In this document: in pieces, positions 27,936 to 39,566 of the stretch
How positions within the stretch are numbered: the first letter of the stretch is position 1
Layout: the number at the start of each line of letters is the position of its first letter
Origin: Acidimicrobiia bacterium
Lineage (GTDB): Bacteria; Actinomycetota; Acidimicrobiia; Spongiisociales; ZC4RG35
Length of the DNA: 64,000 bases
Direction of reading: 5' to 3'
Assembly (NCBI GenBank): GCA_026002975.1
Contig: BPGJ01000002.1
Location: forward strand, 1 to 64,000
Notes under the pieces: model-generated
What the model saw: only the letters and a program-made list of their open reading frames with translations
Database searches by the model: none
Told to the model about the DNA's origin: nothing
Program-made: the position numbers and the translations under genes

Positions 27936-29564
27936 TCAGCCTCCCAGGGTGGTGACGATGGCGGCTGCGGTCTCGGAGGCTCCACCCCAGGCGGTGTCGA
28001 CCAGTGACACCACCGCGTCGGTGGTGGCCCCGAACACCAGCTTCGGCCAGAAGCCGATCACGACGATCAGCACGATCAAGGGCACCCAGGCGGCCAGCTC
28101 GTACCGGTCGGCGTCGTGGAAGGTGTGACCCGACCACTCCTCCGACGGCTCCCCCAGGTTGACCTTCTGAAGCATGTACAGCATGTAGCCGGCGGTCAGT
28201 ACCGTGCCGATCGCGCCCAGCACCATGGCGGTGCGGAACAGACCGAGGTCGAGACCGGGCAGCGGGTTGTACGCCCCGAGCAGCGCCATGAACTCCCCCC
28301 AGAAGCCGGCCAGGCCGGGCAGCCCGAGAGACGCCATAGCGGTGAAGGCCAGGATCCCGCCGATCACCGGCATCAGCTTCAGGTTCCCGCCCAGCCGGGC
28401 CATCTCTCTGGTGTGGTAGCGGTGCGACATGGAACCGGCCAGGAAGAACAGCAGCCCGGTTATCAACCCGTGGGCCACCATCCCGATTATGGATGCGTTG
28501 AGGCCGATGTCGGTCAGGGTGGCGATCCCCAACATGACGAACCCCATGTGGCCCACCGACGAGAAGGCGATCAGCCGTTTCATGTCGGTCTGGGCGAGGC
28601 AGGCCAGCGAACCGTAGATGATCCCGATCACCGCCAGGACCGCGATGGCCGGGGCCCACACCTGGGCTTGTTCGGGGAGGATCGGCAGGGCGATCCGGAT
28701 GAACCCGTAGGAACCCAGCTTGAGGAGGATGGCGGCCAGCAGCACCGAACCGACGGTGGGGGCGGCGGTGTGTGCGTCGGGTAGCCAGGTGTGGAGCGGC
28801 CACATGGGCACCTTGACCGCGAAACCGAGGAACATGGCGCCGAATATCAGCCAGGCGGCCGTGGCGGTCAGCCCTCCCGGGGCGGTCTCCAGACCGGCAG
28901 CGATCAGGGTGGGGATGTCGAAGGTCCTCTCGCCGAGAACGTCACCGGACGCGAAGTACAGGGCGAGGAAACCCAGCAGCATGAAAGCCGACCCGAACAG
29001 GGTGAACAGGAAGAACTTGATCGCGGCGTACAGGCGGGTCTCGATCTCCCGGGCGAAGCCGGGGATCCTCATCACCTTCTTGTCTCCCCAGATCCCGATC
29101 ATGAAGTACATGGGGAGGAGCACGACCTCGAAGAAGATGAAGAACAGCACCAGGTCGAGGGCGACGAAGGTGCCGTTCATCCCGGTTGCGAGGATCAGGA
29201 TCAGGATCAGGAACGCCTTCGGATTGCGGGGCTCCTCCCAGTGTTCCCACGAGTAGACGATCGCCAGTAACACCACCAGGGTGGACAGCACCAGCAGGGG
29301 GAGGCTTATCCCGTCGACGCCGATGTGGTATCCGGCGCCGATCGCCGGGATCCAGGGCAGGTCGGCCTCGAACTGGAACGTGTGAGCCGCTCCGAAGTCG
29401 AAGGAGGCCACCGCCCAGAGGCTGAGCAGGAAGGTGACCAGTGCGACGAGCAGCGACCACCTCTTGAGCAGCGCCTCGTTGTCCTTGGGGATGGCCAACG
29501 CCACCAGTCCGCCCACCAGCGGAAGGAACACGATCAGGCTCAAGCCCCACCCGGTCTCAAACAT
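27936..29564 (-). CDS. nuoM: NADH-quinone oxidoreductase subunit M (operon 1)
   Basis: A 542-residue antiporter-like subunit with about fourteen membrane helices. The key glutamate lies in FFEVVLLPMYFMIGIWG, the proton-channel region reads VKVPMWPLHTWLPDAHTAAP, and AFSSVGHMGFVMLG follows. It begins nine bases after the nuoL stop codon and has a GGAGGAG ribosome site. Confidence 0.95.
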   Translation of the reverse strand: MFETGWGLSLIVFLPLVGGLVALAIPKDNEALLKRWSLLVALVTFLLSLWAVASFDFGAAHTFQFEADLPWIPAIGAGYHIGVDGISLPLLVLSTLVVLLAIVYSWEHWEEPRNPKAFLILILILATGMNGTFVALDLVLFFIFFEVVLLPMYFMIGIWGDKKVMRIPGFAREIETRLYAAIKFFLFTLFGSAFMLLGFLALYFASGDVLGERTFDIPTLIAAGLETAPGGLTATAAWLIFGAMFLGFAVKVPMWPLHTWLPDAHTAAPTVGSVLLAAILLKLGSYGFIRIALPILPEQAQVWAPAIAVLAVIGIIYGSLACLAQTDMKRLIAFSSVGHMGFVMLGIATLTDIGLNASIIGMVAHGLITGLLFFLAGSMSHRYHTREMARLGGNLKLMPVIGGILAFTAMASLGLPGLAGFWGEFMALLGAYNPLPGLDLGLFRTAMVLGAIGTVLTAGYMLYMLQKVNLGEPSEEWSGHTFHDADRYELAAWVPLIVLIVVIGFWPKLVFGATTDAVVSLVDTAWGGASETAAAIVTTLGG

Positions 29565-29573
29565 CTCTCCTCC

Positions 29574-31618
<2,045 letters not shown>

Positions 31619-31622
<4 letters not shown>

Positions 31623-31924
31623 CACTTCATCAGGTCGAACTCGTCGACGTTGGCCGACTGGCGGTTACGGAAGATCATCAACACGATCGCCAGACCGATA
31701 CCCACCTCGGCGGCGGCGACCGTGATCACGAAGATGGCGAACACCTGGCCGACCGCCTGGGAGGTTCGGAGAGCCGCCTCGAAGGCCACCAGATTGATGT
31801 TGACCGCCGCCAGCATCAGCTCGACGGCCAGCAGCACCATCACCGCGTTGCGCCGCACCAGCAGCCCGTACACACCCAGGGAGAACAGGGCGGCGGCGAG
31901 GATGAGGAACTGGGGGAGGATCAC
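31619..31924 (-). CDS. nuoK: NADH-quinone oxidoreductase subunit K (operon 1)
   Basis: A 101-residue, three-helix subunit. The second helix contains the conserved glutamate (LLAVELMLAAVNIN) and the third AAAEVGIGLAIVL, both part of the proton path between NuoH and the antiporter-like subunits. It overlaps nuoJ by four bases and nuoL by four. Confidence 0.95.
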
Positions 31925-32475
31925 ACCGCCCCCCTCTCTTCTTCCTCTTTGGGGGTGAGGTCCCGCCGGGCCAGGGTGATGCCGCCGATCAGGGCGGCCA
32001 GGAGGACGAACCCGACCACCTCGAAAGGAAAGACGAACCGGCCGAGGAGCGCCTCACCGAGGATGTCGGTGGGGGTCCGTTCCCCCACGCCGGCCACCGC
32101 GGTGTCCTGGAAGGCCCGCACCGAGGTCCAGGACAGCACCCCGAACAGCCCGAGGGAGACCACCGCCGCGACCGGACGAGCCCGGCGGTTGTCGAGGCCC
32201 ACGTCCTGGCCGGTGGGGGCCCGGGTGATCATGATCCCGAACAGGAACAGCACCACCACCGCCCCGATGTAGACCAACACCAGCACCCAGGCGACGAACT
32301 CGGCGGACAGCAACACGAACAGCCCCGCCACCCCCGCCAGGGTGGCCACCAGGAATAGGGCGGCGTGGACCACGTTCTGGGAGGTGACCACCCGGAAACC
32401 GGCGGCGAGGACCGCCAAGGCCAGCCCGAGGAACACCCAGTTCACGGGCTGCGAAATCCAGTCGGAGAAGCTCAT
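31921..32475 (-). CDS. nuoJ: NADH-quinone oxidoreductase subunit J (operon 1)
   Basis: A 184-residue subunit with five membrane helices; EFVAWVLVLVYIGAVVVLFLF includes the conserved pi-bulge helix that moves during proton pumping. ATG 32475 is chosen because GAGGAGG precedes it and the upstream in-frame stretch belongs to nuoI. The acidic C-terminal tail KEEEERG is unremarkable. Confidence 0.94.
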   Translation of the reverse strand: MSFSDWISQPVNWVFLGLALAVLAAGFRVVTSQNVVHAALFLVATLAGVAGLFVLLSAEFVAWVLVLVYIGAVVVLFLFGIMITRAPTGQDVGLDNRRARPVAAVVSLGLFGVLSWTSVRAFQDTAVAGVGERTPTDILGEALLGRFVFPFEVVGFVLLAALIGGITLARRDLTPKEEEERGAV

Positions 32476-32488
32476 CGTCGGGTCCTCC

Positions 32489-32977
32489 TCACGACTCCAG
32501 CGGGGGCGGTTCGGGAACGGTGGCCAGCCAATCCTGGAGCCGGTCCATGTCGTGGAGCATGTCACCCATCTCGTACTCCGAGTACTCGTATTCGGGGCTC
32601 CAGAACAACGCGTCGAAGGGACAAACCTCCACGCAGATGCCGCAGTACATGCATAGGGCGTAGTCGATGTCGAACCGGTCGAGGGTGGCCCTCACCCTGA
32701 CTCGACCCCCCGGCTTGTCCGGCGGCTTCTCCTCCTTGTGGCCCTCGATGTAGATGCACCAGTCGGGGCAGGACCGGGCACACAGCATGCAAACCGTGCA
32801 GGCCTCCTGGTCGAGGGCGATCACCCCCCGAGCCCTGGGCACCGGGATCTCCTTCTCCTTGGGGTAGTTGACGGTGGCCAGGTAACGGCCGGGGCGGATC
32901 AGGGTCTTCACCATCGTCTTGAAGGTGACCGCCATCCCCTTGAGGAGTCCGGCACCGGGCAAGGTCGGGGTCGTCAT
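32489..32977 (-). CDS. nuoI: NADH-quinone oxidoreductase subunit I (operon 1)
   Basis: A 162-residue peripheral-arm subunit carrying clusters N6a and N6b. Two [4Fe-4S] motifs are present: [12 protein letters not shown] and [12 protein letters not shown]. The linker between the motifs ([16 protein letters not shown]) differs clearly from that of the second NuoI in this window (VRGMDNPVDAPVSPGE). It starts one base after the nuoH stop. Confidence 0.95.
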   Translation of the reverse strand: MTTPTLPGAGLLKGMAVTFKTMVKTLIRPGRYLATVNYPKEKEIPVPRARGVIALDQEACTVCMLCARSCPDWCIYIEGHKEEKPPDKPGGRVRVRATLDRFDIDYALCMYCGICVEVCPFDALFWSPEYEYSEYEMGDMLHDMDRLQDWLATVPEPPPLES

Positions 32978-32978
32978 C

Positions 32979-33995
32979 TCAGATCACCACCTTGAGGATC
33001 CCCGTGGCGACGATGTTGACCAGCGCGATCGGGATGAGCCATTTCCAGGCCAGGGTCTGCAGCTGGTCCTCCCGCAGGCGGGGGAAGGTCCAGCGGAACC
33101 AGATCATCAGGAACACCAGCACCATGACCTTGGCGACCAGGATCAGAGGACCGGCGAAAGTGAGCTGGGATTCGGTGAGCCCGGGCATCCAATACCCGCC
33201 GAGGAAAGCCGTGGCGGCGATGGCCGACAGGGCGAACATGTTGGAGAACTCGGCGAGGAAGAAGAAGAGGAACCGGAAGCCCGAGTACTCGGTGAGGTAG
33301 CCCATGACCAGCTCCGACTCGGCGATCGGCATGTCGAAGGGGATGCGGGTCAGTTCGGCCAGGGCGGCGATCATGAAGATGACGAAGCCGACGAACTGGG
33401 GGATCACGAACGGCAGGCCCGGTCCTCCCTCTCCGAACCAACCGGCCTGGGCCCGGACGATGCCCTCCAGGCTCATCGTCCCGGCCATGATCACCACCCC
33501 CACCACCGCCAACACCAGGGGGAGTTCGTAGGCGATGAGCTGGCCGGCGGCCCGGAGACCTCCGATCAACGAGTATTTGTTGGCCGACGCCCAGCCGGCC
33601 ATCAACACCCCGATGGTGGAGATCGACGAGATGGCGAGGGCGTAGAAGATCCCGACGTCCAGATCCCTGAACACCAGCCCCGGACCCCAGGGGATCACCA
33701 CCCACAACGCCACGGCACCCATCAGCACCAGGGCGGGGGCGATCTTGAACACCGGCCGGTCGGCGTTCTCGGGGACGATGTCCTCCTTCTGGAAGAACTT
33801 GATCCCGTCGGCTAGGAGCTGGGCCCATCCCCATCGGCCTCCCGCGAAGTAGGGTCCCACCCGGGATTGCATCTTGGCCGACAGCTTCAGTTCCGCGAAG
33901 CCGACCACCAGACCGGCCACCGGGATGAGGGCCGCGACGATCAGGACCTTGACCGCGAGCAGAACCCAGAAGTTGGAGAGCAGGTCGGCGATCAT
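32979..33995 (-). CDS. nuoH: NADH-quinone oxidoreductase subunit H (operon 1)
   Basis: A 338-residue membrane subunit that forms the quinone chamber with NuoB and NuoD. It has about eight helices, the signature [28 protein letters not shown], and the acidic loop [17 protein letters not shown] that links quinone reduction to pumping. ATG 33995 overlaps the nuoD stop (ATGA). nuoE, nuoF and nuoG, which usually lie between nuoD and nuoH, are absent. Confidence 0.95.
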   Translation of the reverse strand: MIADLLSNFWVLLAVKVLIVAALIPVAGLVVGFAELKLSAKMQSRVGPYFAGGRWGWAQLLADGIKFFQKEDIVPENADRPVFKIAPALVLMGAVALWVVIPWGPGLVFRDLDVGIFYALAISSISTIGVLMAGWASANKYSLIGGLRAAGQLIAYELPLVLAVVGVVIMAGTMSLEGIVRAQAGWFGEGGPGLPFVIPQFVGFVIFMIAALAELTRIPFDMPIAESELVMGYLTEYSGFRFLFFFLAEFSNMFALSAIAATAFLGGYWMPGLTESQLTFAGPLILVAKVMVLVFLMIWFRWTFPRLREDQLQTLAWKWLIPIALVNIVATGILKVVI

Positions 33996-35182
33996 CGGTC
34001 GACGTCTCCCAGCACGAAGTCGAGAGAACCCATGATGGCGATGATGTCGGGCACCAACACCCCCTCCAACAGCCAGGGGAGGATCGAGATGTTGGAGAAG
34101 CTGGCCGAACGGATCTTGAGTCGGTAGGGCCCCAGCCCGCCTTCCGAGATCAGGTAGTAGCCCATCTCCCCCTTCGGGTTCTCGGCCCTCACATAGGTCT
34201 CGCCCTTGGGGACCTTGATCACCTTGGGCACCTTGGCCTGGAGCGGCCCGGACGGGATCGAATCGATCGCCTGCTGGATGATCTTGGCCGACTGGCGGAT
34301 CTCCTGGAGCCTCACCCACCACCGGTCCCAGCAGTCGCCGTTCTCGCCTACCGGCACCTCCCAGTCGAACCGGTCGTAGGGCAGGTAGTCCTCCACCTTG
34401 CGCAGGTCGAAACGGACTCCCGACGCCCGCAGGTTCGGACCCGACACCCCGTAGGCGGCCGCCACCTCGGGGGGAATCGTGCCGATCCCCTTGGTCCTGG
34501 CCAGGATGATCTCGTTGCCCGCCACCAGGTCCTCCAACTCGTCGCACACTTCGAGCACCCGGTCCATGGCCTGGCGGGTCTCGGCCAGGAACCCCTTGGG
34601 CAGGTCCTGGGCGAGTTTGCGGGTCTGGGAACCGGCGCCGTAGGCCGGTTTGACCCCTCCGATCCGGTTGAAGTTGGGGTGGAACCTGCCTCCGGTCACC
34701 CCTTCGAGCAGATCGAGGACCCGTTCCCGTTCCCGGAGGGCGAAGAACAGGGGGGTGGCGGCGCCCAACTCGAGCGGATAGGAGGCGTTGAACACCAGAT
34801 GGGAGGCGATCCGGGCCATCTCGGTCAGGATCAGCCTGATGTACTGGGCCCTCTCGGGCACTTCGAGCTCCATGAGGCGTTCGGCCGCGACGATGAAGGG
34901 GATCTCGTTGGCGTATCCGGACACCCAGTCGATCCGGTTTATGATGGTGGTGATCTGGGGGTAGGTACGGACCTCCGACAGCTTCTCGTAGCCCCGATGC
35001 ATGTAGCCGATCACCGGCTGGACGTCGTAGCAGCGCTCCCCGTCGACCTTGGCCACCAGGCGGAGCACTCCGTGGGTGGAAGGGTGCTGGGGCCCGATGT
35101 TGAGGGTCATCTCCGGGGTCTCCAGCTCGACGGCTACCGAGACCTCCGAGAGGTGACGCAGGGTGTCGTGGTCGATGCTCAT
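33992..35182 (-). CDS. nuoD: NADH-quinone oxidoreductase subunit D (operon 1)
   Basis: The 49-kDa-type subunit at the quinone site, 396 residues. It shows NIGPQHPSTHGVLRLV near the N-terminus (the quinone-head loop), GYMHRGYEKL, and C-terminal [14 protein letters not shown]. It is not fused to NuoC. ATG 35182 overlaps the nuoC stop by four bases; the stop overlaps the nuoH ATG. Confidence 0.96.
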   Translation of the reverse strand: MSIDHDTLRHLSEVSVAVELETPEMTLNIGPQHPSTHGVLRLVAKVDGERCYDVQPVIGYMHRGYEKLSEVRTYPQITTIINRIDWVSGYANEIPFIVAAERLMELEVPERAQYIRLILTEMARIASHLVFNASYPLELGAATPLFFALRERERVLDLLEGVTGGRFHPNFNRIGGVKPAYGAGSQTRKLAQDLPKGFLAETRQAMDRVLEVCDELEDLVAGNEIILARTKGIGTIPPEVAAAYGVSGPNLRASGVRFDLRKVEDYLPYDRFDWEVPVGENGDCWDRWWVRLQEIRQSAKIIQQAIDSIPSGPLQAKVPKVIKVPKGETYVRAENPKGEMGYYLISEGGLGPYRLKIRSASFSNISILPWLLEGVLVPDIIAIMGSLDFVLGDVDR

Positions 35183-35784
35183 CGGCCCGGGTTCTCCGTG
35201 GTCGGTGATTCCTGCTCTTCCTCTTCGGGCATCCCCTCGACGTCCACCTTGCCCGGCCAGGGCTTCACCTCTCGGCTGAGGAGCGGGAAGGACTTGCGGA
35301 GCGGGTTGCCGATGAAACGCTCCGGGAGGTAGAGATGCACCAGGTTGGGGTGGCCGACGAAGTCGACCCCGAACATCTCCCAGGTCTCCCGTTCGTGCCA
35401 GTCGGCGCCGGGATAGACGTCGATGAGGGAGTCGACCACCGGCTGGTCGTGGTCGAGGTCGGTGGAGAAGGTGACCCGCCTTCCGTCGCTGATGTCGGCC
35501 ACCGTGCAGAGCAGCTCGATGCGTTCCTCCACCTCTTCCTCGGGTGGGTCTCCCACCTCGACCTGGTTGGACCAGTCGACCGCAGAGAGCCAGGAGAAGA
35601 ACACCAACCCGAGTTCATCCCGGGCGATGGTGAGGGCCTCCACCCACCGGTCGGTCGGCACCTTCACCTTGACGGTGGCCTTGGCGGGCACCACCTCGCC
35701 GCCGACCGCCTCCGCCACCTGGGCGGCGTAGTCGGCGAGCGGGTCTGGGGTGGGTGTAGCGGTGTCAGACGGGCTGGTGGTCAC
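35179..35784 (-). CDS. nuoC: NADH-quinone oxidoreductase subunit C (operon 1)
   Basis: The 30-kDa subunit of the hydrophilic arm, 201 residues. The family signature is visible as [18 protein letters not shown] and [17 protein letters not shown]- and C-terminal tails are rich in Thr/Pro and Glu and probably disordered. GTG 35784 lies 20 bases inside nuoB, so the genes are coupled. Confidence 0.95.
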   Translation of the reverse strand: MTTSPSDTATPTPDPLADYAAQVAEAVGGEVVPAKATVKVKVPTDRWVEALTIARDELGLVFFSWLSAVDWSNQVEVGDPPEEEVEERIELLCTVADISDGRRVTFSTDLDHDQPVVDSLIDVYPGADWHERETWEMFGVDFVGHPNLVHLYLPERFIGNPLRKSFPLLSREVKPWPGKVDVEGMPEEEEQESPTTENPGR

Positions 35785-36262
35785 GCTGGTTCCACTTCGC
35801 TTTGATGTCTTCGGACTGGATCTTCTTCTGCAGGAGGACGATGCCCTCCATCAGCGCTTCGGGTCGAGGGGGGCAGCCCGGGACGTACACGTCGACCGGG
35901 ATGATCTGGTCGACCCCCTTGGTGACCGAATACGAGTCCCAGTAGGGCCCACCGCAGTTGGCGCACGACCCCATGGATATCACGTATTTGGGGTCGGGCA
36001 TCTGCTCGTAGAGACGCCGCACCGACGGTGCCATCTTGTCGGTCACCGTTCCCGCCACCACCATCAGGTCCGCCTGGCGGGGGGAGGCCGGCAGGGGGAT
36101 GATCCCGAAACGCATGAAGTCGTAGCGGGGACCCGACGCGGCCATCATCTCGATCGCGCAGCAGGCCAACCCGAACTGGAACAGCCAGAGGGAGTACTTA
36201 CGGGACCAGTTGAGCAGCCAACCCAGCGGCTTGGGGACTCCGAACCTCTGGACTACTCCCAC
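35765..36262 (-). CDS. nuoB: NADH-quinone oxidoreductase subunit B (operon 1)
   Basis: The subunit holding cluster N2, the last Fe-S cluster before quinone, 165 residues. The four ligands are visible: the CC pair in [19 protein letters not shown] and PGCPPRP. I chose GTG 36262, which overlaps the nuoA stop by ten bases and gives the usual length; an upstream in-frame extension is nuoA sequence. Confidence 0.94.
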   Translation of the reverse strand: MGVVQRFGVPKPLGWLLNWSRKYSLWLFQFGLACCAIEMMAASGPRYDFMRFGIIPLPASPRQADLMVVAGTVTDKMAPSVRRLYEQMPDPKYVISMGSCANCGGPYWDSYSVTKGVDQIIPVDVYVPGCPPRPEALMEGIVLLQKKIQSEDIKAKWNQRDHQPV

Positions 36263-36618
36263 CGGAGCACCCCCTTCTTGATGGCGTAGGCCAGCCCTTC
36301 GATCAGGGTGAGCATGAAGATGGTGATGGCGACCACGCCGAACAGGCCGAGCCGTTCGGCGGCCACCGCCCACGGGAACACGAACACGGCTTCGACGTCG
36401 AACACCACGAACAGCAGACCGAACACGTAGTACCGGACGTAGGTCTGGCTCCATCCGGCCCCGACCGGATCCACCCCGCATTCGTAGGTGAGCTGCTTGG
36501 TGCGGGTCGGGTTGTTGGGGCGGAGCACGGCGGCGATGCCCAACATGACCGCCACCAGCACGGCTCCGAGGGCGATGAACACCCCAACCGTTACGTAATC
36601 CTGAAAGTACGCGCTCAT
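36253..36618 (-). CDS. nuoA: NADH-quinone oxidoreductase subunit A (operon 1)
   Basis: First gene of the operon: a 121-residue protein with three membrane helices and the conserved loop [10 protein letters not shown] plus [16 protein letters not shown] 36618 gives the normal N-terminus. A likely promoter lies 31-60 bases upstream, in the divergent gap shared with the NTF2-like gene. Confidence 0.94.
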   Translation of the reverse strand: MSAYFQDYVTVGVFIALGAVLVAVMLGIAAVLRPNNPTRTKQLTYECGVDPVGAGWSQTYVRYYVFGLLFVVFDVEAVFVFPWAVAAERLGLFGVVAITIFMLTLIEGLAYAIKKGVLRWE

Positions 36619-36648
36619 GCGGACCTGGGCATCTGGATGACCGCGGCG

Positions 36649-36678
36649 AGTATAGGAATCGGCGCCGAGGGCCCCCAA
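36649..36678 (-). promoter_or_regulatory. Likely promoter of nuo operon 1
   Basis: On the minus strand TTGGGG (36678-36673) and TATACT (36654-36649) are 18 bases apart; transcription would start about 25 bases before nuoA. The -10 box is good, the -35 box weak. Confidence 0.45.
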
Positions 36679-36703
36679 CTCGCCGTCTTCTACCATCCCG
36701 CCG

Positions 36704-37126
36704 ATGGACGCATACGGCTTCGAAGACGTGGTGGCGGCGTTCACCACAGGGTTCAACGACCGGGACTGGGACCAGGTGGCGGAGCTCCTGGCCGAGGACT
36801 GCACGTCCGACGCTCTGGGCGGCTCCGACCGGGCCGAGGTGGTGGATTCGCTCGCGGACCTGGCGCTGCGCCATCCGGGTCTGCTGCTGACGGTGGGCCG
36901 GGTGGAAGACGAACTGGTCGCCGCGGCATGGCTGCCCGACCACGAGTCCCGAAGCTGGCGGCAAGTCGGCTATCTCTCCTTCAGCCCGAACGAGGACTCA
37001 CTGGTCGAACACATCGACTACGTGGAGGAGCCCGACGCCGACGCCGATCCTCCCGAACCGGAGGACCTGCCGGAGTGGTTCGACTGGACCGAATGGGAGG
37101 AGGGGGTTCCACCCGATGGCGACTAG
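36704..37126 (+). CDS. NTF2/SnoaL-like protein
   Basis: A 140-residue protein whose first 110 residues fit the SnoaL/NTF2-like fold ([24 protein letters not shown] is cut here to its pattern: helix then [13 protein letters not shown]). The last 30 residues are very acidic and Trp-rich (PEWFDWTEW), suggesting a protein-binding tail. No catalytic residues can be assigned. It overlaps the following phosphatase-like gene by eleven bases. Confidence 0.68.
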   Translation: MDAYGFEDVVAAFTTGFNDRDWDQVAELLAEDCTSDALGGSDRAEVVDSLADLALRHPGLLLTVGRVEDELVAAAWLPDHESRSWRQVGYLSFSPNEDSLVEHIDYVEEPDADADPPEPEDLPEWFDWTEWEEGVPPDGD

Positions 37127-38222
37127 CGTCCCCGACTACTCGGGGGGCGGGTTGGTCAACCTGGTGGCCGAGCTGGAGGCTCGGCTCGCCGGGAGTGCGC
37201 CGTCACCCACGCTGGATCCCTCGCTCGCATCGCGGATCCCCGACGCAGACACCTACGTGTTGGTGTTGTTCGACGGGTTGGGCGACGACCAGCTGGAGCA
37301 TCCCGCGGCCCGTCCCCTGTCGACCGCCCGAGCCGGCGCCCTCGACGCACCCTTCGCCTCCACCACCACCGTGAGCCTGGCCACGGTGGCTACCGGTCTT
37401 CCCCCGCTTCGCCACGGCGTCATCGGCCATCTGCTGTGGCTCCCCGAGGTGGGGTCGGTGGTCAACACCTTGAAGTGGGTGGACCTGGGCGGCCATCCGG
37501 TCGCGTATCCCACCTCGGATCTGCTCCCCTCCCCCAACCTGTGGGAACGTCTGGCCGACGCCGGGGTGGAGGCCGTGACGGTCCAGCCGGAGGGGTTCGC
37601 CGACACGCCCCTGACCAGTGCCCTGTACCGGGGGTGCCGCTTCGAGGGCTACGGGACGATCGAAGAGGCGGTGGAGGCCACGGTGTTGGCGGCCCGCCGG
37701 CCCCGACGGCTGGTGTTCACCTACTTCCCGGAGGTGGACTTCGCCGCCCACGTGTGGGGGAGGCGCTCGGGTGAGTACGCCCAGGCCTTGAGCGGAGCCA
37801 CCCGGGCTTGGCTCGACATCGCCACCCGGGTGAGTCCCGGAGTGGTGGTGTGCGGAACCGCCGACCACGGGATGATCGACTACCCGGACGACGCCAAGAT
37901 GATCGTCAGGGATCCGTGGGTGCGGGAGTTGACGCTGTACGGGGATCCGAGGGCGGTTTACGCCAAGGGCGACGAGGAGTCGATCGAACGTCTCGCCACA
38001 CTGACCGGCGCCAAGACGCTATGGGGGGAGGACGCGGAGCCCCTGTGGGGGGACGGGGATCCGCACCACCTGTTCGAGGAGAGGCGACCGGACGCGGTGC
38101 TGTTGGCTCCTCCCGGCCGTCTCATCCTTCCGCCGGGTTTCGACAAGCGGCTGGTGGGATACCACGGGGGGTTGGAGCCGGCGGAGCGGATGGTTCCCCT
38201 GCTCGTCACCCCGACGGGTTAG
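37116..38222 (+). CDS. Alkaline-phosphatase-superfamily phosphodiesterase/pyrophosphatase-like protein
   Basis: A 368-residue metalloenzyme related to nucleotide pyrophosphatase/phosphodiesterases. Metal and nucleophile positions are all present: LVLFDGLGD (first Asp), STTTVSLATVATG (Thr nucleophile), PEVDFAAHVWG (Asp and His), TADHGM and GYHGGL. No signal peptide, so it acts in the cytoplasm. Substrate unknown. It is translated from within the NTF2-like gene and converges on the DtxR-family gene, overlapping it by four bases. Confidence 0.85.
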   Translation: MATSVPDYSGGGLVNLVAELEARLAGSAPSPTLDPSLASRIPDADTYVLVLFDGLGDDQLEHPAARPLSTARAGALDAPFASTTTVSLATVATGLPPLRHGVIGHLLWLPEVGSVVNTLKWVDLGGHPVAYPTSDLLPSPNLWERLADAGVEAVTVQPEGFADTPLTSALYRGCRFEGYGTIEEAVEATVLAARRPRRLVFTYFPEVDFAAHVWGRRSGEYAQALSGATRAWLDIATRVSPGVVVCGTADHGMIDYPDDAKMIVRDPWVRELTLYGDPRAVYAKGDEESIERLATLTGAKTLWGEDAEPLWGDGDPHHLFEERRPDAVLLAPPGRLILPPGFDKRLVGYHGGLEPAERMVPLLVTPTG

Positions 38223-38899
38223 ACCACCGCGACGAACACCCTCTCGGCGACGAAGGACCCCACACCCACCGGGTCGTGTCCTCCGACCTGGACGGTGAAC
38301 GTGTCGTGGGGGGACCGGGTGAGCATTGTCACCTGCTGGCCGGGACGCAGACCCGCCCGGTCGAGGAAGTCCATGGTGTCGGCGTCCAGCTCCAGCTCCT
38401 CGGAGATCCGCTCGAGGACCAGGGTCTCTCCCTCGTCCATGTCGGCGATCGGCTTCATCTTGGGCGGTCGGTACCCGGCACCGGGAATCGGGTTGCCGTG
38501 GGGACAGGTCTTCGGATCCCCCAGCACCTTCCACATGGCGGCCTCGACGTCGTCGGAGATGGTGTGCTCCCAGACTTCGGCTTCGGCGTGGACCTTGACC
38601 CAGGGGAGACCCAACACCTCCGACAGAAACCGTTCGGCGAGGCGGTGTCTGCGGACCACCACCTCGGCCAGGTGGCGCCCCGCTTCGGTCAGCTTGACGG
38701 TGCGTCCCACCTCGACCAGTCCTTCCTCTTCCAGGCGGTGGACCATCTCCGATACCGAGGCGCGGCTCACTCCCAGCCAGTCGGCGATGCGAGCCTGGAT
38801 GGCGTCGATGTTCTCCTCTTCGAGCTCGTAGATCGCCTCTACGTACTCTCGGTACGTGGCCCGGTACGGTTCCTTGGTCTTCTCTGCCGGTGCTGCCAC
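38219..38899 (-). CDS. DtxR-family metalloregulator, acidic (MntR-like) metal site
   Basis: A 226-residue repressor: winged helix (about residues 13-75, with IADWLGVSRASVSEMVHRLE as recognition region), dimer/metal domain, and a C-terminal SH3-like FeoA domain. Ancillary-site residues match DtxR (His85, Glu89, His104). At the primary site the residue aligned with DtxR Cys102 is Glu108 (in AEVWEH) and that aligned with Met10 is Glu18 (YREYVEAIY). Such acidic residues are known from the manganese sensor MntR. The start is GTG 38899 after GGAGG. It follows the cupredoxin lipoprotein gene by 67 bases. Confidence 0.88.
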   Translation of the reverse strand: MAAPAEKTKEPYRATYREYVEAIYELEEENIDAIQARIADWLGVSRASVSEMVHRLEEEGLVEVGRTVKLTEAGRHLAEVVVRRHRLAERFLSEVLGLPWVKVHAEAEVWEHTISDDVEAAMWKVLGDPKTCPHGNPIPGAGYRPPKMKPIADMDEGETLVLERISEELELDADTMDFLDRAGLRPGQQVTMLTRSPHDTFTVQVGGHDPVGVGSFVAERVFVAVV

Positions 38900-38966
38900 G
38901 GCCGGTACCTCCTGGGTGCCGCTCGTCCGGAAGGGTACCCGGCCGCGGCAGCATCCGAACCCGACT

Positions 38967-39566
38967 TCAGCCGGTGACGGTGAGCGGAGCGACCATTCCC
39001 AACGGCAGATGGGCCTCGATCTCGGAGTCTTCCTCCTCGACGATGTTGCAGATGATCAGGTAGTCGCCGGGCTCCAAGTCGAGGGTGAGTTCACAGGTGA
39101 GCCCGGGAGCGAACGGCTCGATCTCTCCTACCCAGCTCCCCTCTGGAAGCTCCTCTTCCACGATCGCCCCGTGTTCGTCGGTCGGGAGCTCGTCGAGGGA
39201 GGCCGCTCTCACCACCGCGACCTCGTGAGGTTCCTCGCCACGGTTCTCGACCACGAAGGTGACCGGACCGGCGGGCACCTGGTCGGTGTCGAGGGTGATG
39301 GTGAACTCGGTCATGGTTACCGTGACCCGGGTCCCGGCGGTGGTCCCGCTAGCCGGAGTGGGGCAGGTGGTGGCTACCGTCCCGGTGCCGGTCCCGGTGG
39401 CGGTGCCGGTCCCGGTCGCGGTGGCGGTCCCGGTCGCGGTCCCCGTTCCAGTCGCGGTGCCGGTCCCGGTGGCGGTCCCGTCGGCACCCAGGTTGCGCAC
39501 CGTGGCCCCGTCGTCGGTCCCGCAGGCGGCCACCAACAGGACGAGGGCGAGAATCAATCGCTTCAT
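38967..39566 (-). CDS. Cupredoxin-like lipoprotein with Thr-rich repeat linker
   Basis: A 199-residue lipoprotein: lipobox LVAAC with Cys15, then a linker of alternating Thr with Gly or Ala (about residues 30-65), then a cupredoxin domain. Candidate type 1 copper ligands are His in PHEVAVV, Cys in IICNI, His in AHLPLG and the following Met. The Cys-to-His loop has twelve acidic-rich residues, longer than in plastocyanin. It may carry electrons or copper at the outer face of the membrane. ATG 39566 overlaps the glycosyltransferase stop by ATGA. Confidence 0.78.
   Translation of the reverse strand: MKRLILALVLLVAACGTDDGATVRNLGADGTATGTGTATGTGTATGTATATGTGTATGTGTGTVATTCPTPASGTTAGTRVTVTMTEFTITLDTDQVPAGPVTFVVENRGEEPHEVAVVRAASLDELPTDEHGAIVEEELPEGSWVGEIEPFAPGLTCELTLDLEPGDYLIICNIVEEEDSEIEAHLPLGMVAPLTVTG
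39379..39480. repeat. Hexanucleotide repeat in the lipoprotein linker
   Basis: Seventeen consecutive six-base units of the form GTNNCG or close variants (GTCCCG, GTGCCG, GTGGCG, GTCGCG). On the coding strand they encode Thr alternating with Gly or Ala. Six-base steps keep the frame, so copy number can change without breaking the gene. Confidence 0.85.

Noticed and set aside
39379-39480. CRISPR-like array
   Set aside because: Units are six bases with no spacers and encode a protein linker.
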